Source of the DNA: Branchiostoma lanceolatum
Lineage: Eukaryota > Chordata > Leptocardii > Amphioxiformes > Branchiostomatidae
Direction: 5' to 3'
Assembly (NCBI RefSeq): GCF_035083965.1
Contig: NC_089729.1
Location: 2,026,001 to 2,090,000 of the forward strand
Length of the DNA stretch: 64,000 nucleotides
Under the pieces are notes generated by a model, which was not told where the DNA came from, searched no databases, and saw nothing but the letters and a program-made list of their open reading frames with translations. Every line of letters begins with the position of its first letter. The first letter of the stretch is position 1. This document shows, in pieces, positions 12,196-24,300 of the stretch. Both the position numbers and the translations under genes were made by a program.

Positions 12196-12714
12196 TGCTC
12201 TGGCTCGGAACAAACCTGTCATGAGGGATGTATGGAATTTTGGCAGAAATAACATGCGGGGAAATAATTGTTTGTAAACAGTTCTTATCGATATATCAGC
12301 ACTACCCGGCACTTATTACACAGGTCTCTTAACGTAATTGCATTTGGACCCCATTCAACGTCCACCGGAATTTCAGTAAAGGAATAGGGAACCAACTGAG
12401 CGAACAAAAGGACCAATCAAGTCAACGCCCAGCATGGATTAACATGTGTTAATATTTCATGATGCAGCAAAAAAACACCCTCCACTGCGAACACCTGTTG
12501 AACCGTCTGCATGTTCCCGCCTGTGTCGTTAGCAACCGTTGTCATGACAACAATATCATGACGCGTGTTGATAATCCTCACGAAATGCGATGTTATTCAT
12601 GATTTATAGATCGTACCACAATATGTTTCCTGAAAAACAAATTCAACCTTCGCTGTCAGTAGAGACTCGGGCAGAATTGAAACACAGAATATAACGGCTA
12701 TAGATGAGTAAACT

Positions 12715-12950
12715 TTGAGTAAGGGATGCAAGGAAAGAAAAGGATGGAGAGGGATGGAGAGAGATGGAGAGAGGGGATGGAGAAAGAGAGATGGAGAGAG
12801 ATGGAGAGAGATGGAGAGAGACGGAGAGATAGAGCGAGAGGGGGATGGAGAAAAAGAGAAGGATGGAGAGAGATGGATAAGGAGACGGAAAGAGCTGGGT
12901 GGGGAAAGTGAGGGATGGAGAGAGATTGAGAGGGGATGAAGGGCGGAATG
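12715..12950. repeat. Polypurine GGATGGAGAGA minisatellite
   Basis: Almost pure purine on the + strand, built of ATGGAGAG and GGGATGGAGA variants. The reading frames it opens on both strands (RWREMERDGE, HPSLSPS types) are low-complexity artefacts. Confidence 0.85.
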
Positions 12951-12959
12951 AATAGATGG

Positions 12960-14300
12960 GTGAAGAGAGAAACTAAGTAAACGATAGATATCGATGAACA
13001 TAGATAGGTGGTTCACTGTAGCTGTGACGTAATGAACCTAACGATAAATTCCAACTGTACGTTTCCAATATTCCAGTTTAGACCATGTACATCTCTATCA
13101 TCTATGGTGATCTCTAACTGGAATTGTTACTCATTTTACGGTAGGTGGGGCGGGCCTTTCACTGCTATGGTCGTCCTGTGTTCATTTGTAGGTCGAATAA
13201 GATGTCCATAACTGAGATATTGACACGCACACGAATAACTACATGTATGCAATTTGTACCGCGTCTGAAGCAATTCACGTGTCCGCTCCGTACGGTCCTG
13301 TCACGGAAATTAACAGGAGCACTTAAAGTAAGCCCTTCATTGTTACCTGTAGCCTCCTTCATAAATATTTCAAACTTCATCCCCGAATTCTAAGGTGTCG
13401 GATTCAATTAGAGTACTGGCGGGTTAATTAGCTCTGCGACTAACTTGCAAACGATGAGGGGAAATATAGCTAACAGTACGGGGTAACATCAATAAATGTG
13501 AATTTCTGTTTCAAAATTACTCGATTGCAGTCACTTAAGAAATTGCAAGGAAGAAAAATGGCAAAAATTAGACGGACAAGGAAATCAGTTGCCGTTGCTA
13601 GGTAACCACATGGCCTTTTGTCCGTTTGTTTTTTCCAACTCTTGACTCAAAGCAACAGTTATGCCACTTTATTACTGCGAACCGCGGACAGTCCATTTTC
13701 GTCTTGGCGCGAAATAAAAACCACACGAACTTAAATGCATTGACAGTATAGTTGAGGAGGTAAACCATGTATGATGTACAGGGCGTTAGCGCCGTTACAA
13801 TAATAATAAGTTTATTGCAAATTCCTGCCCAGGAACAGGAAGTCATTAACAATAATTACCCAGCATTGTTGCAACCAGCCGCTGCCATCAATATTTCAAA
13901 TTTCATCACTTAGAGTAGTTGTTGCTAGGTGACTTCAGTGTCTTTTGTCCATCTGCACAAGGACATCATATAATGTCCTTGGTCTGCATGACTGTTGACT
14001 CAAAGCAATAGTTGGGCCACTTACATTTGCACAACGACAGGGGGGGGGGCTGATGTGAAAATGATTTTAAAGTAAAAGGACGCGGTTCATTACGGACATC
14101 ATGCGTGTCGCACACGGACTCGATCACAGAAGTCCACACTGTAGTAAGAAGCATAAAGTTTCCACAATGTCAACGACTCTGTTCTCGCCTATTCTGATAT
14201 TTTTGTACCCATCGTGGGAATGGTTTCGTCCTGACAACCACTTGTCTATATTATATTATATCAATGACATACCCAGTTAGAAGTTTGGCAGTCGGTCATA
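12960..14300. other. Spacer with ancient repeated segments
   Basis: Segments near 13570-13690 and 13910-14045 share gttgctaggt, cttttgtcc and gactcaaagcaa landmarks. 'atatttcaaa(c/t)ttcat' recurs at 13360, 13895 and 18105. It reads as a degraded dispersed repeat; no coding signal. Confidence 0.4.
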
Positions 14301-14506
14301 TCTACGTTCATCAGCGTTTTCGAGCTGCTCCGAAGATGTAGTTTACGCGGCGATCGGCTCCTGTTCGGGCCAGTCGAACAGAAGCTGACCGATCAGACTT
14401 TGTGTTAACTTTGTTCTTTATTTTCGAAAATTCTTTGAGCAACTTTTTTTCTGTGTGAACTGCCGGTACAACCATACTCAACAAGTCTACAGTCAGGCAA
14501 TCGGCG

Positions 14507-14527
14507 CCTCCCCGTCCGTCGGGGAGG
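14507..14527. promoter_or_regulatory. 8-bp GC hairpin in polycystin-like 5' leader
   Basis: CCTCCCCG and CGGGGAGG pair perfectly around TCCGT, about 70 nt before the ATG. If transcribed it would form a stable stem in the 5' UTR; any effect on translation is a guess. Confidence 0.35.
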
Positions 14528-14595
14528 GGTGGCGAGTAGTACACTTTTTCCGTATTTTCCCTGGATTATTTCCGACGGAAAGACGCCGAGGAAAA

Positions 14596-16910
14596 ATGTT
14601 TGCTTCTGGTCTGCTCTTCACGCTTGTGTTCACCAGTTCCTGTGTCGGCTGGGGACAAGGTAAAACGATTTACATTATGAACAAACAAACACGCAAACAA
14701 AACAAACACATACATACACAAAAGATAAACATGCATCGTATTGTGTGACGATGTTGGGACAAGTTGAGTAATTTCGTAGCTTTTGGTGTCATCAAAGACA
14801 AAGTCTTCGGCACATTCTAGCTATACATATGACTTGGTCATATCTTTTGCTACGCACGCTTTGGGCCAGGAATAGCTATGATATTGGTGGTCACATGTTG
14901 TTTTGTTGTATGACCGATGTATATTCCGGCAACAGGTTTTTACGAAATACTGTACTATTCTTTGCTATCTATCTATATGTGCTATATGATAGTTTTATAG
15001 TGCGTACACCAATTACCGAGCCCGTTCAAATCGGATGTTGGCCTGTGCTTGGCCATACCGAGGCAAACTGTGACAAACTTGCAATTTGCTGTGAAGTATT
15101 AGTGCTAAAGCCCCTATCTCACCGAAGCTGCGATCGGGCGATTTGACAAAACGCTCAAGTTCAACGAATTTCATCGATAAAAACTAATCTTTTTGCCCAT
15201 TTTGCGCTTTGTTGTCTTTCTAATTATACTTGCATGTTTTGCATGATATTCCCGTTGAGTCAACGGTAAGGGCCCTGTCACAATTGTGCGTATATTCAAG
15301 TGCGCGTGAGTTGCGCATCAACAATTTTTTGGTTTAAATAAGGTTTCCGGGGCAAAAGTTGTTTTCTACTTTGACCCACCGTTGTGCAGCCTGGTGACCG
15401 AACCATAGACATCACTTATTCGGCTGCAAACTTAACCTAAACCAAAAACATGTTAATACGCAACCCATGCGGACTTGTATATACGCACAAGTGTGACAGG
15501 GGCTTTACACCACTCCAGTTTGGGGCCCAGCGATGCCGCCAACGTGCCGCAGGTTCAGTGAGATATCAATATCATGACGTTCCTGTGACATCACAACAGC
15601 GGCTCGCAACTTCCGTTTTGAACTATTTAGAAGCTCGAGTTTGCAGGCAAACCTTTACTATCTCCATGAAAAATGGAGATATAGTTTTGGGTGTGTCTGT
15701 GTGTCTGTGTGTGTTTCCGGAATACTGCAAGCAGCATAACTCAAGAACCTCTTGATGGATTACAATGATATTTGGTATGTGGGCGGGTGTTGTGAAGCCA
15801 ACATGCAAGGTCGATTTTGGGCCCCCTGGTATGTGACCTTGATACTGCAGCAGAACTTTATTTTTTCTATCTTTTGACCTGGACATGCTATGGTCTTGAT
15901 TTTTTGGTGGCAGATAGCTTGTGATGTAATGAAGAAGTGGTGTAGGTTTGGGCCCCCTAGCAGCTTGTTCTGGAACTGTGGGGGCGTTATTGTGAAAATA
16001 ACTGAAAAAGGGAACAACGGATTTCCATGATATTTGGTATGCAGGTAGCTTGGACAGAGATGTACATAATGAAGTGCAAATTATGCTAATTGGGACTTAA
16101 TTTGCACAACTAATGAGGAAAATCAATATTTGCAGTGTTTTCAATCATAAGACTCAAATACATGTAACATGTGTAGTTTATGGCAAGTGGAGCATCAACA
16201 GATACCAATCATACAAATAAATTCCTAATTTGCATAATTAATGCAAAAGCGCCATGATTCATCTAAGTGGTAAATAATAGGACTGTCAATATTACGACAT
16301 GTGTAAGTTTGTTAAAGGTGTTTATGACCAAGCATATATAGCGTATAACGTCTATAATAGTTTCATTTTAAATTTCAAACGTTATCTCCTATCAAATTGG
16401 CACTCCGATTGGTCTGGTACATGGTAATTTACCGTGGATGTTTTACAACTACGATGTACGCTGTGCTCTCGGGAAGATGGCAACTTTATATATTTATAGA
16501 TCATCCATACGGGATCATTTATACATTGCATCATCATGTACACAAACTTATTACACTGTCTTTTCCTAACTCCAGTACAATGTATATAGTCTGATTCATT
16601 ACATTAAATCAAAATGATATTATCAATACAGAAACCGACTTCGCCTGCGAGCCGGGAAGTTTGAGGCTTTCTTGTCCAGCGGGAAAAACGCTCCTGATCG
16701 ACGAGGCCAACTTCGGCCGGACAACTACTGGCCACGCCTGTCCCTGTGGCAACTGCAACACCAACTGCCGTGCAGCCAACAGCCTGTCCGTTGTCAGGAG
16801 CGCCTGTCAGGGTTTACAGCAATGCACCGTAACCGCAAATGGACTTCTGTTCGGTGATCCCTGTCCGGGTACCGAGAAGTACTTGGAAGTAACCTACCGC
16901 TGTGTCTCAG
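14596..16910 (+). CDS. Exons 1-2: signal peptide and SUEL-type lectin domain
   Basis: Exon 1 (14596-14659) encodes [20 protein letters not shown], a good signal peptide with cleavage after a small residue. Phase 1 matches exon 2. Exon 2 (16632-16910, residues 22-114) is a complete galactose/rhamnose-binding (SUEL) lectin domain: a paired [19 protein letters not shown] start, ANFGRTT, cysteine-rich middle, and a [14 protein letters not shown] end, the family's typical closing strand. A wider ORF upstream of exon 1 exists, but the ATG used sits directly at the hydrophobic segment. It likely binds carbohydrate. Confidence 0.85.
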
Positions 16911-18295
16911 GTTAGAACAAATGCCAACATTTTCCAATTTCACCATCATGTGTACGTCTATTATATAAGTTTTGTTTGCAAGTTCTTGCCCTAGGGCTAA
17001 TTGTAACATGCAACAATGTATAGATAAAGTACAAAGAGAGTGCAAGTTAACAATGGTGACAAGCGGAACAAGTGACTATTCTAAGAACTGCTACGGAATA
17101 CAATCCATCCAAGCTTTTCGGGTCTAACTTCTTTTTTTGGGAGCAGTGGAAGACGAAGTCTCCCACTTTTTCTGCAATGAGTGGGTGTTGAGAAATTAAC
17201 AGATTCCTTGGGAAAGGCACTCAGTTACACGACTTTCCTCACTCCACTCAGGTGAAAATGAGTATCTAGCTTCGATTAGGGACGTCCCTCGGATAGGTAC
17301 TAGTAGTTAGATGAAGGCCTTGTGTTTGAGGAGAGCCACACCTTGAGCACGCCAGTTAAAGAACCCACCGCACTTAGCTATTAAAAAGAGTAGGTGTCTT
17401 TCTCGGTGTGAGTGGAATCAAACCCACAGTCCGCACTTTGTCGTATTGAGGTCACCTGAGTTAGCACCAAATGGCAGCCGCTCCATGCCTTTGCGATCTA
17501 GCCACTGGCTGCGAAGAGAGAGTAGTCGGCCCACCCAATAACAAAAAACAAAAACATTGAGAATAAACTGTGGAGTTTAGGAAGTTTGTCAATCATCATC
17601 AAGGAATGTCCAAGATAATATCGCGCCCAATTGTATCACCAGTCGTTGAAGTTGCAAGTTAAGGAAACCTAGGAGGAAAAATTGACACAAGAGTAGAGAA
17701 AGAGGGGGGGGGCGGCAAATTCTCCTAGAATTCTGGAGAAAAGAAATTTAAAGTAGATAAGAAAGCTGATAACTAAAGTGCAACAAAACTTCAAGTGTTA
17801 TCCTGAAATAATGCGTACTCCAGCAGCTCTCCATGGACTAGCCATAACCGAAGAAGACGGAAGCGAGGATAACGCTACGTTTGTAACGCCAATTACAAAG
17901 TTATCTTTTTTTAATCAAAATCGTTTAAAGGTTCCTTCTTAATAGGTTTTCCCCAAAAATATCACCCTAAAAGCTTGATGGCAAAACCAATTTTGGAGAT
18001 TTGTGTGTGGCATGGTTTCCAATTAGTAGCAATCATTATATGGATGATGATTATATGGCAGAGTAGTTTTCAAGCATTGTTCGAAGCCACAGTTGGCATT
18101 AATATTTCAAATTTCATTACTTACCGACGTTGTGCCGTCACATGTGGTTTTCTTCACTTTCATGACAGAATGTTAACAATAGTTATTGTTATTGCTTGCC
18201 GCGGTCGGCAAGAAAACATACGGTTGAATGCGCAAAGAAGAAAGGGACCTATACGGGCACGCCCAAAAATTATAGAATGTGTGTGTGTGAGTGAG

Positions 18296-18326
<31 letters not shown>

Positions 18327-21300
18327 TAAATCTTTATTCAACAGAATAAAAGCACAAAGACAGCTGTATTACATGAAAACATTAGAGTACACACACACAC
18401 ACACATGCTAGTATTTGAGTACATTTTGAAGTAGTTCGCCCCATTTTCTAAAGTGACTACTTAACTTATTTCTTTTTCCTGCGATGGTTTCTTCTTGACA
18501 CTTGAAATTATTCACAAATGGGATAAATTTATGCAACGAAATAGTACATGACTCACGATTTTTAAAAATGTACACCTTACCCAGAAGAATAATAAGATTA
18601 CACACTATCGGCACAGATTCGGAATGATCCCCCAACAGAATGTTCATTGGATTATTGACATTCAGATAAAGCCCTGTTGTTTTGTTTAACCATCTTTGTA
18701 CGCTCCGCCAAAATTCAACCACCTTTCCACAGTCATAGAAAAGGTGTTTTATTGTTTCTTCCTCTTTTTTACAAAGGGCACATAATGGAGAATCTTTCAC
18801 TGTGTGTGTGTTTGTGTGAGTGTGTGTGAGTGTGTGCGTGTGTGTGTGTGTGTGAGAGTGTGAGTGAGTGTGTGTGTGTGTTTGTGTGAGTGTGTGAATG
18901 TGTGTGAGTGTGTTTGTGTGAGTGTGTGTGTGTGTGTGTGTTTGTGTGAGTGTGTGTGTGTGTGTCTGCGCGCGCGCGCGCGTGACGTGTGTGTGTGTGT
19001 GCGCCGTGTTGTTAGTGATATATGACAATAGAATATGAATATAGAATACAACACGGGGTATTCCGTATCAGCCGAGGTACCAGCCCGACCGCGGGTAGGA
19101 TCGCCCGACGGCTCGCCATTGATCTTTCAAATCCCTACCAGTTACTACCACAAACCACCGCACATGGGGCAATCACCGACTTCACCATGATGTCACAAGA
19201 ACTCTATTTCGATTATAATGGACATTAGTAGAAGTATCTGACAAAAGCCCGTAAAAACGTTGTAAGGTATCGAGAACGGTCGTTGCTAGCGCTGCCCAAA
19301 TTGCTCAATGTTCCAAGAGAGAATGTAACGTTGGGTAACATAAATTCGGGATTTTTCCGATAATGGTTGACTGAAATCAATCTAGCAGAACAATAAACCA
19401 TCCTTTTTTTTTATAATTCTGTCAGTATCATGTACTATCTTTGCACTAATCATATATATGGTAGATTTTGTCTCTAGTCGTGCTGACACCATAATATTTC
19501 AACTTAGAACTACCGTCCGCCGCACGCACAATGACAGTGCTGTCGGACAGGGGGGCACATTAATTCGGGAGAGAAGATTCGTCTTGAATATCTTACCGCT
19601 AATCACATTTTATACAGCAGCTTTTCGTTCCATCCTTGGCTTGAGGAGAGTGCTATGGATATAGACGTGTCCAAGTAAAAAAAAATACACGAAAAAACGG
19701 CCGTACCGCACACATCAGGCCAGTTCGGGAACAAGCCGTGTGTTGAGTCGGTAGAACTTCACTCAAAGTCGGCCCATCGTCATCATCGGGCAACGTGTAA
19801 CGTTACATTATTCATGGCAAGTTAGCTGGATGCCGTAGCAATGGTAATACTACTATGTCCATGTGTTCCTTGTTGTGTTAGGAGCAAACTTTGAGGAAAA
19901 TATCCTCCTCAGCCCACTATCACACGCAGCATTTAGACAAAAAAGTGTTCCTCACAGACCTTTGTCGTCTGCTTGACAACAGGATTCTGGTTAACAATAT
20001 GGCGGCGGGAAAATACACGTGCCGTAGGTTGTAGCAACAGAGAGGAGTTTTGATGATTAATCACACTTAGAATCCAGTTGCAGGTTAGCAAAAGAGATTG
20101 TAATAAGTTGTCTTGTAAATAATTGTGTTTAGCAGGAAGCGGATGTGACATTTTTCTTATAAACCAGCCGACAACCATGTTGTGTAATTCTCCCACGAAG
20201 CCCTCAGACTGTTCCAATAAGGGACGGAGAGTTTTTGACCTCGTCGCCTTATAATCCATGCTTATCGAAGCTTTTCAGACAGTGTTCTGAATACGTAAGT
20301 CTGTCAGGTTTGCATTTCTAGCGGTATTACTTATGTTGCATCTAGCACATATCCCTAAATACCCCGTTTTCGAAAAATCCCGAATTTAAGTACCCCGCGA
20401 ATTTATGTTACCCAACGTTACATGATAGACACAGTCGCTTGAGTGTGGGGGAAAAAGGACTGTGTAAGATATGCTCTTGCAATACATAACAGTACCGCAT
20501 GGAAGCGCTAGTGATCGGGTCATGTTGCACTTTGACCTGCAGCTGACTTGTGGTCTGAAGCATGTTGACGTTCAACTTGGTTGTCGGATCTCTCCAGGAC
20601 GTCCATTCAATCGGGTCCATGGACTGCGAGGTTTGTCACTGTTTCTGCAGCGTTCCTACAGTTGTTCCGTGCGCGGTGCAGGCGTGAACAGCAGACTGTT
20701 GTCCGCTACACTCCGAGTTTATCTACTGTCGCGTCGTAGGCTGGGATCGATAGGCGGGGGAGGGGAGGGGGGCATATGTAACGTTATATAACGTTAACGT
20801 TACTGGTATGGTATACACATATAGGAGTTATGAGATCTGGATAGTTTGTGTCTTGCGGTTTGTAAAGGTACAGGTTTCATTTGATAGAAGATAGTTATCT
20901 TCCTATCAACGGCCCCCTGTGCAGAAAATGGATTATTCCAAAAATTTCTCTTTCTAAAGTTAATTGATTTGGCAAAACACATTTTTTGTCGATGTTGCAA
21001 GAAACAAGTTGTATGGGTTATCCTCTGAGCTGTTTCCATTGAAGACCAGAATGAATGAATGAATGAATGAATGAATGAATGAATGAATGAATGAATGAAT
21101 GAATGAATGAATGAATGAATGAATGAATGAATGAATGAATGAACGAACGAACGAATGAATGGGTAAAATGCCAATTTGTACCAATGACGGATGTGAAGCT
21201 TAGTTTGTTATCAAATTGATATATTTACACAGGAGCCTCAACATAATTAACTATCTTCCATTGGTCTTTAAAGACCAACTTTTTAAGTTTTGATAACAGT

Positions 21301-24300
21301 GTTGCTATTGATAGCAACATCCTTGTAATAGTGCAGAAAAGTCTTATTGACAGGAAGCACAGAAATACCTTTAAATCATTAATCATGCAATGGCTCAGGA
21401 TAGAGTGAGCAGAAGATCGGGGGGTCAATCCAGGCCTGGGCCAATTTATCTTTTATATAACGTTACATCCATCTTTGTTACCTTCGCCGAGAAGGTTATG
21501 CAGAGGGTAGCGTTTGTTTGTCTGCTTGTTTGTCTGTTTGTAGTGGCACAGAATAACTCAAGAACGCCTTGATGGATTGTCTTGGTATTTAGTATGTTGG
21601 TAGGTTTTGATGAGACCTAAAAACGATTAGATTTTGGGCCCCCTAGCGGCTTCTTACGGTACTGCAGCGGAACTTCCTGGTTTGATATCTCGTGTTCTGG
21701 ACATGCTACATGTATGGAAGTTATTTTTGAGTGGTAGATAGATCTTTGAACAGAGAGTAAGTGGTGTGGGTTTGGGCCCCCTAGCGGCTTTTTTGGAACT
21801 GCAGGAGCAGGTTTTGCGTCTGACTTTGAAAGGGAATAACTCAAGAAGGGTTTGATGGATGGTAATGATTTTTGGTAGGTAGATAGCTTGAGTGATGATG
21901 TACATGATTAGACACCTCTTATGCAAATCAGTATCTAATTTGCATAATTAATGAGGAAAGTTTATACATCCGCCAAATTCCATGATAGGACTCTGAAACA
22001 TGTGACATATGTAACTGAGGAAGAGAGAAATATTAATTGATATGAACTATGCAAATGAAGACCTCATTTGCATAATTAATGAGGAAATACTATAACAAGA
22101 TGGGCTTGATGGATGGTCATTATTTTTGGTATGTAGATAGCTTGTGTGATGCTTAGTAAGATTGGACAATAATTATGCAAATCAGATTCTAATTTGCATA
22201 ATTAATGAGGCAACTTTAAAAATCCGCTTTGTTCCATGATATGACTATTCAAATTGTAACTGAGGAAGAGAGAAATATTTATAGATAGACAATATGCTTA
22301 TGTGGCCTAATTTGCATACTTAATAGTAACTTATCTAATTCCACACTGGCAAATGACGGCGATTTCATACATTCAATCCTTTTTTTGGCATCAGGACGTT
22401 ATGTGAATGTAAAAATCGTTGAATCAAATTATGCTAATAAGGGCCTCATTTGCATGATTAATGAAAAATATCAGCATAACCTTCTTTGTTGAGCTCATAA
22501 TTTGTTAAGCTCATACTTTGGACATGTTATATTTTAAGACAATCAACAGGTATGATTTATAATTGATGAGAAACACTCCTAATACATCAGTCATAAAGGT
22601 TAAAATCATTTGGCGAAGGTATGAGGTCGTGGAACTCTAGTTATTATTGTAATTATTTTTACACCAGTTTAGAGGTTCATCCTCAGCATTAGGGTCAAGG
22701 TTGACAGGATCATGCAGTATTATTCCGTCAGCGGCATCCAGTAGTGGCAAGGTATTGGACACTGCAGAACAAGGGGCATAACGATGATGACGTTGTGTCT
22801 TTGGGAAATTTGACTGATGACGCAAATTTCCTTAATCTCCAAGCAGATCCACACCGGGCGCGAAAATCGTATATGCTAGCCAGAGAAGGTCCAGTCAGCC
22901 AGAGAGGGTCCATAGCCCTCTCTGGCTGACTGGACCTTCTCTGGCTAGCATATACGATTTTCGCGCCCGGTGTGGATCTGCTTGGAGATTAAATTTCCTG
23001 ACTTTACTTTACTGGAAATGAGTACCTAGTCTATGTTAGGCATGTCCCTTGGATAGGACGTTAAATGGAGGTCCTGTGTTTGAGGAAAGCCACAGCTCAA
23101 GCATGGTAAAGTACCCACCACACTAGCCGTGGCGACTAACGAAGGGAGTTTTTGCTTGATATTACATATACTTTCCCTTCTTAGTCGTGGGGCAGTACAG
23201 AATTTGACTTCTACTCGAGCGACGCCGGCCTTCAAACTTGCACGCCGGGTCCGATTCTTGTTCTCCCTGAACTCCTAACACCCTTACCTGAGACGCCGGT
23301 CACTTAAGCGACGCCGGAACCCCCATGTTAATCCACAAAAGGGCTTGATGCGGCAGAAGTCAATGGAAAAACAACATTGGGTCCGCCATTTTTGGTCTGA
23401 ATATAGAAGGAGAGGAACGTCATCGCTACGTCATCGCTTATACAGCCTGATTGGTGCGTTTACTCACATGACTGGGCTTGAAGGAGGCTACCCTATCATA
23501 GGTCTAATCCAACTGATCCTGAAGCAGTCACTCTGCTATAATCAATTATAATGACATTGTTCATTTGAACATAAGTTCCAATTTTTCTCATCAGCAAACC
23601 ATGCCTTTGAGGTCCTCCGTACTGCAAACCAGCAGTATAATGGCGTTGATCTCTTCGCCATCAACGCCAGACTCCCTGCGGATGGTCTGTCTAACACCTC
23701 GGACTGGTGCAGGGACTACCAGAACCTCTGTGCAGAGTTCGGACTGAGGCCGACGGGCTGTGGGGAGGAGGGGGCAGTCCAGGGTGGGAGTATCAGCGAC
23801 GCTGCCAGAATCCGGTAGGTCATGTGACATGTAGAACAGTCTCATACTTCACTCTGGTAGTAATCCTGTCTTGTGATCTGGGCCAGGGTGTAGCTTCAAT
23901 CTGCAAATGTTCAATGCGTCCTTTAAATTTAATTCATGGTATGGGGTGTTCTGGCACGTATTTGGCTCAGATTAGTCAGAACGCAGAGGTCCTGGGTTCG
24001 AATCATGGGTCCCCTGATTTGTCCTGTTGATGTTGTGCCCATGGTAAAAGCACTTTCATCACTTCATTCAGGTGTAAATGAGTACCTAGCTTCGGTTAGG
24101 GACGTCCCTTGGATGGGAAGTAAAACGGAGGTCCCGTGTTTGAGGGGAGCCACACCTTAATCACGTAAAAGAACCCACCACACTTATCGAAAAGAGTATT
24201 GGTCCTTCCCAGTGTGAGTGGATCATATAGAATCTGTCTGGATATGCAGCTTGTACTCCTCAGTACAAACCTGGTGTGTTACGCCTTGAGGCGGTTTACC

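Noticed and set aside
12597-13016. 139-residue minus-strand ORF (and overlapping + strand ORFs)
   Set aside because: Entirely a product of the polypurine minisatellite; Ser/Pro/His or Arg/Glu/Gly low complexity, no splice or domain support.
14455-14748. 97-residue ORF around the first polycystin-like exon
   Set aside because: It starts upstream in the same frame as the signal peptide and runs past the GTAAAA donor into the intron; the phase fit with exon 2 and the hydrophobic start support the ATG at 14596 and the donor at 14660.
18797-19054. His/Thr-rich ORFs through the TG microsatellite
   Set aside because: HTHT repeats come from the simple repeat; only the zinc-ribbon part below 18790 is real LINE-derived coding sequence.
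20800-21184. Two minus-strand ORFs rich in SFIH repeats
   Set aside because: Translation of the (GAAT)n array.
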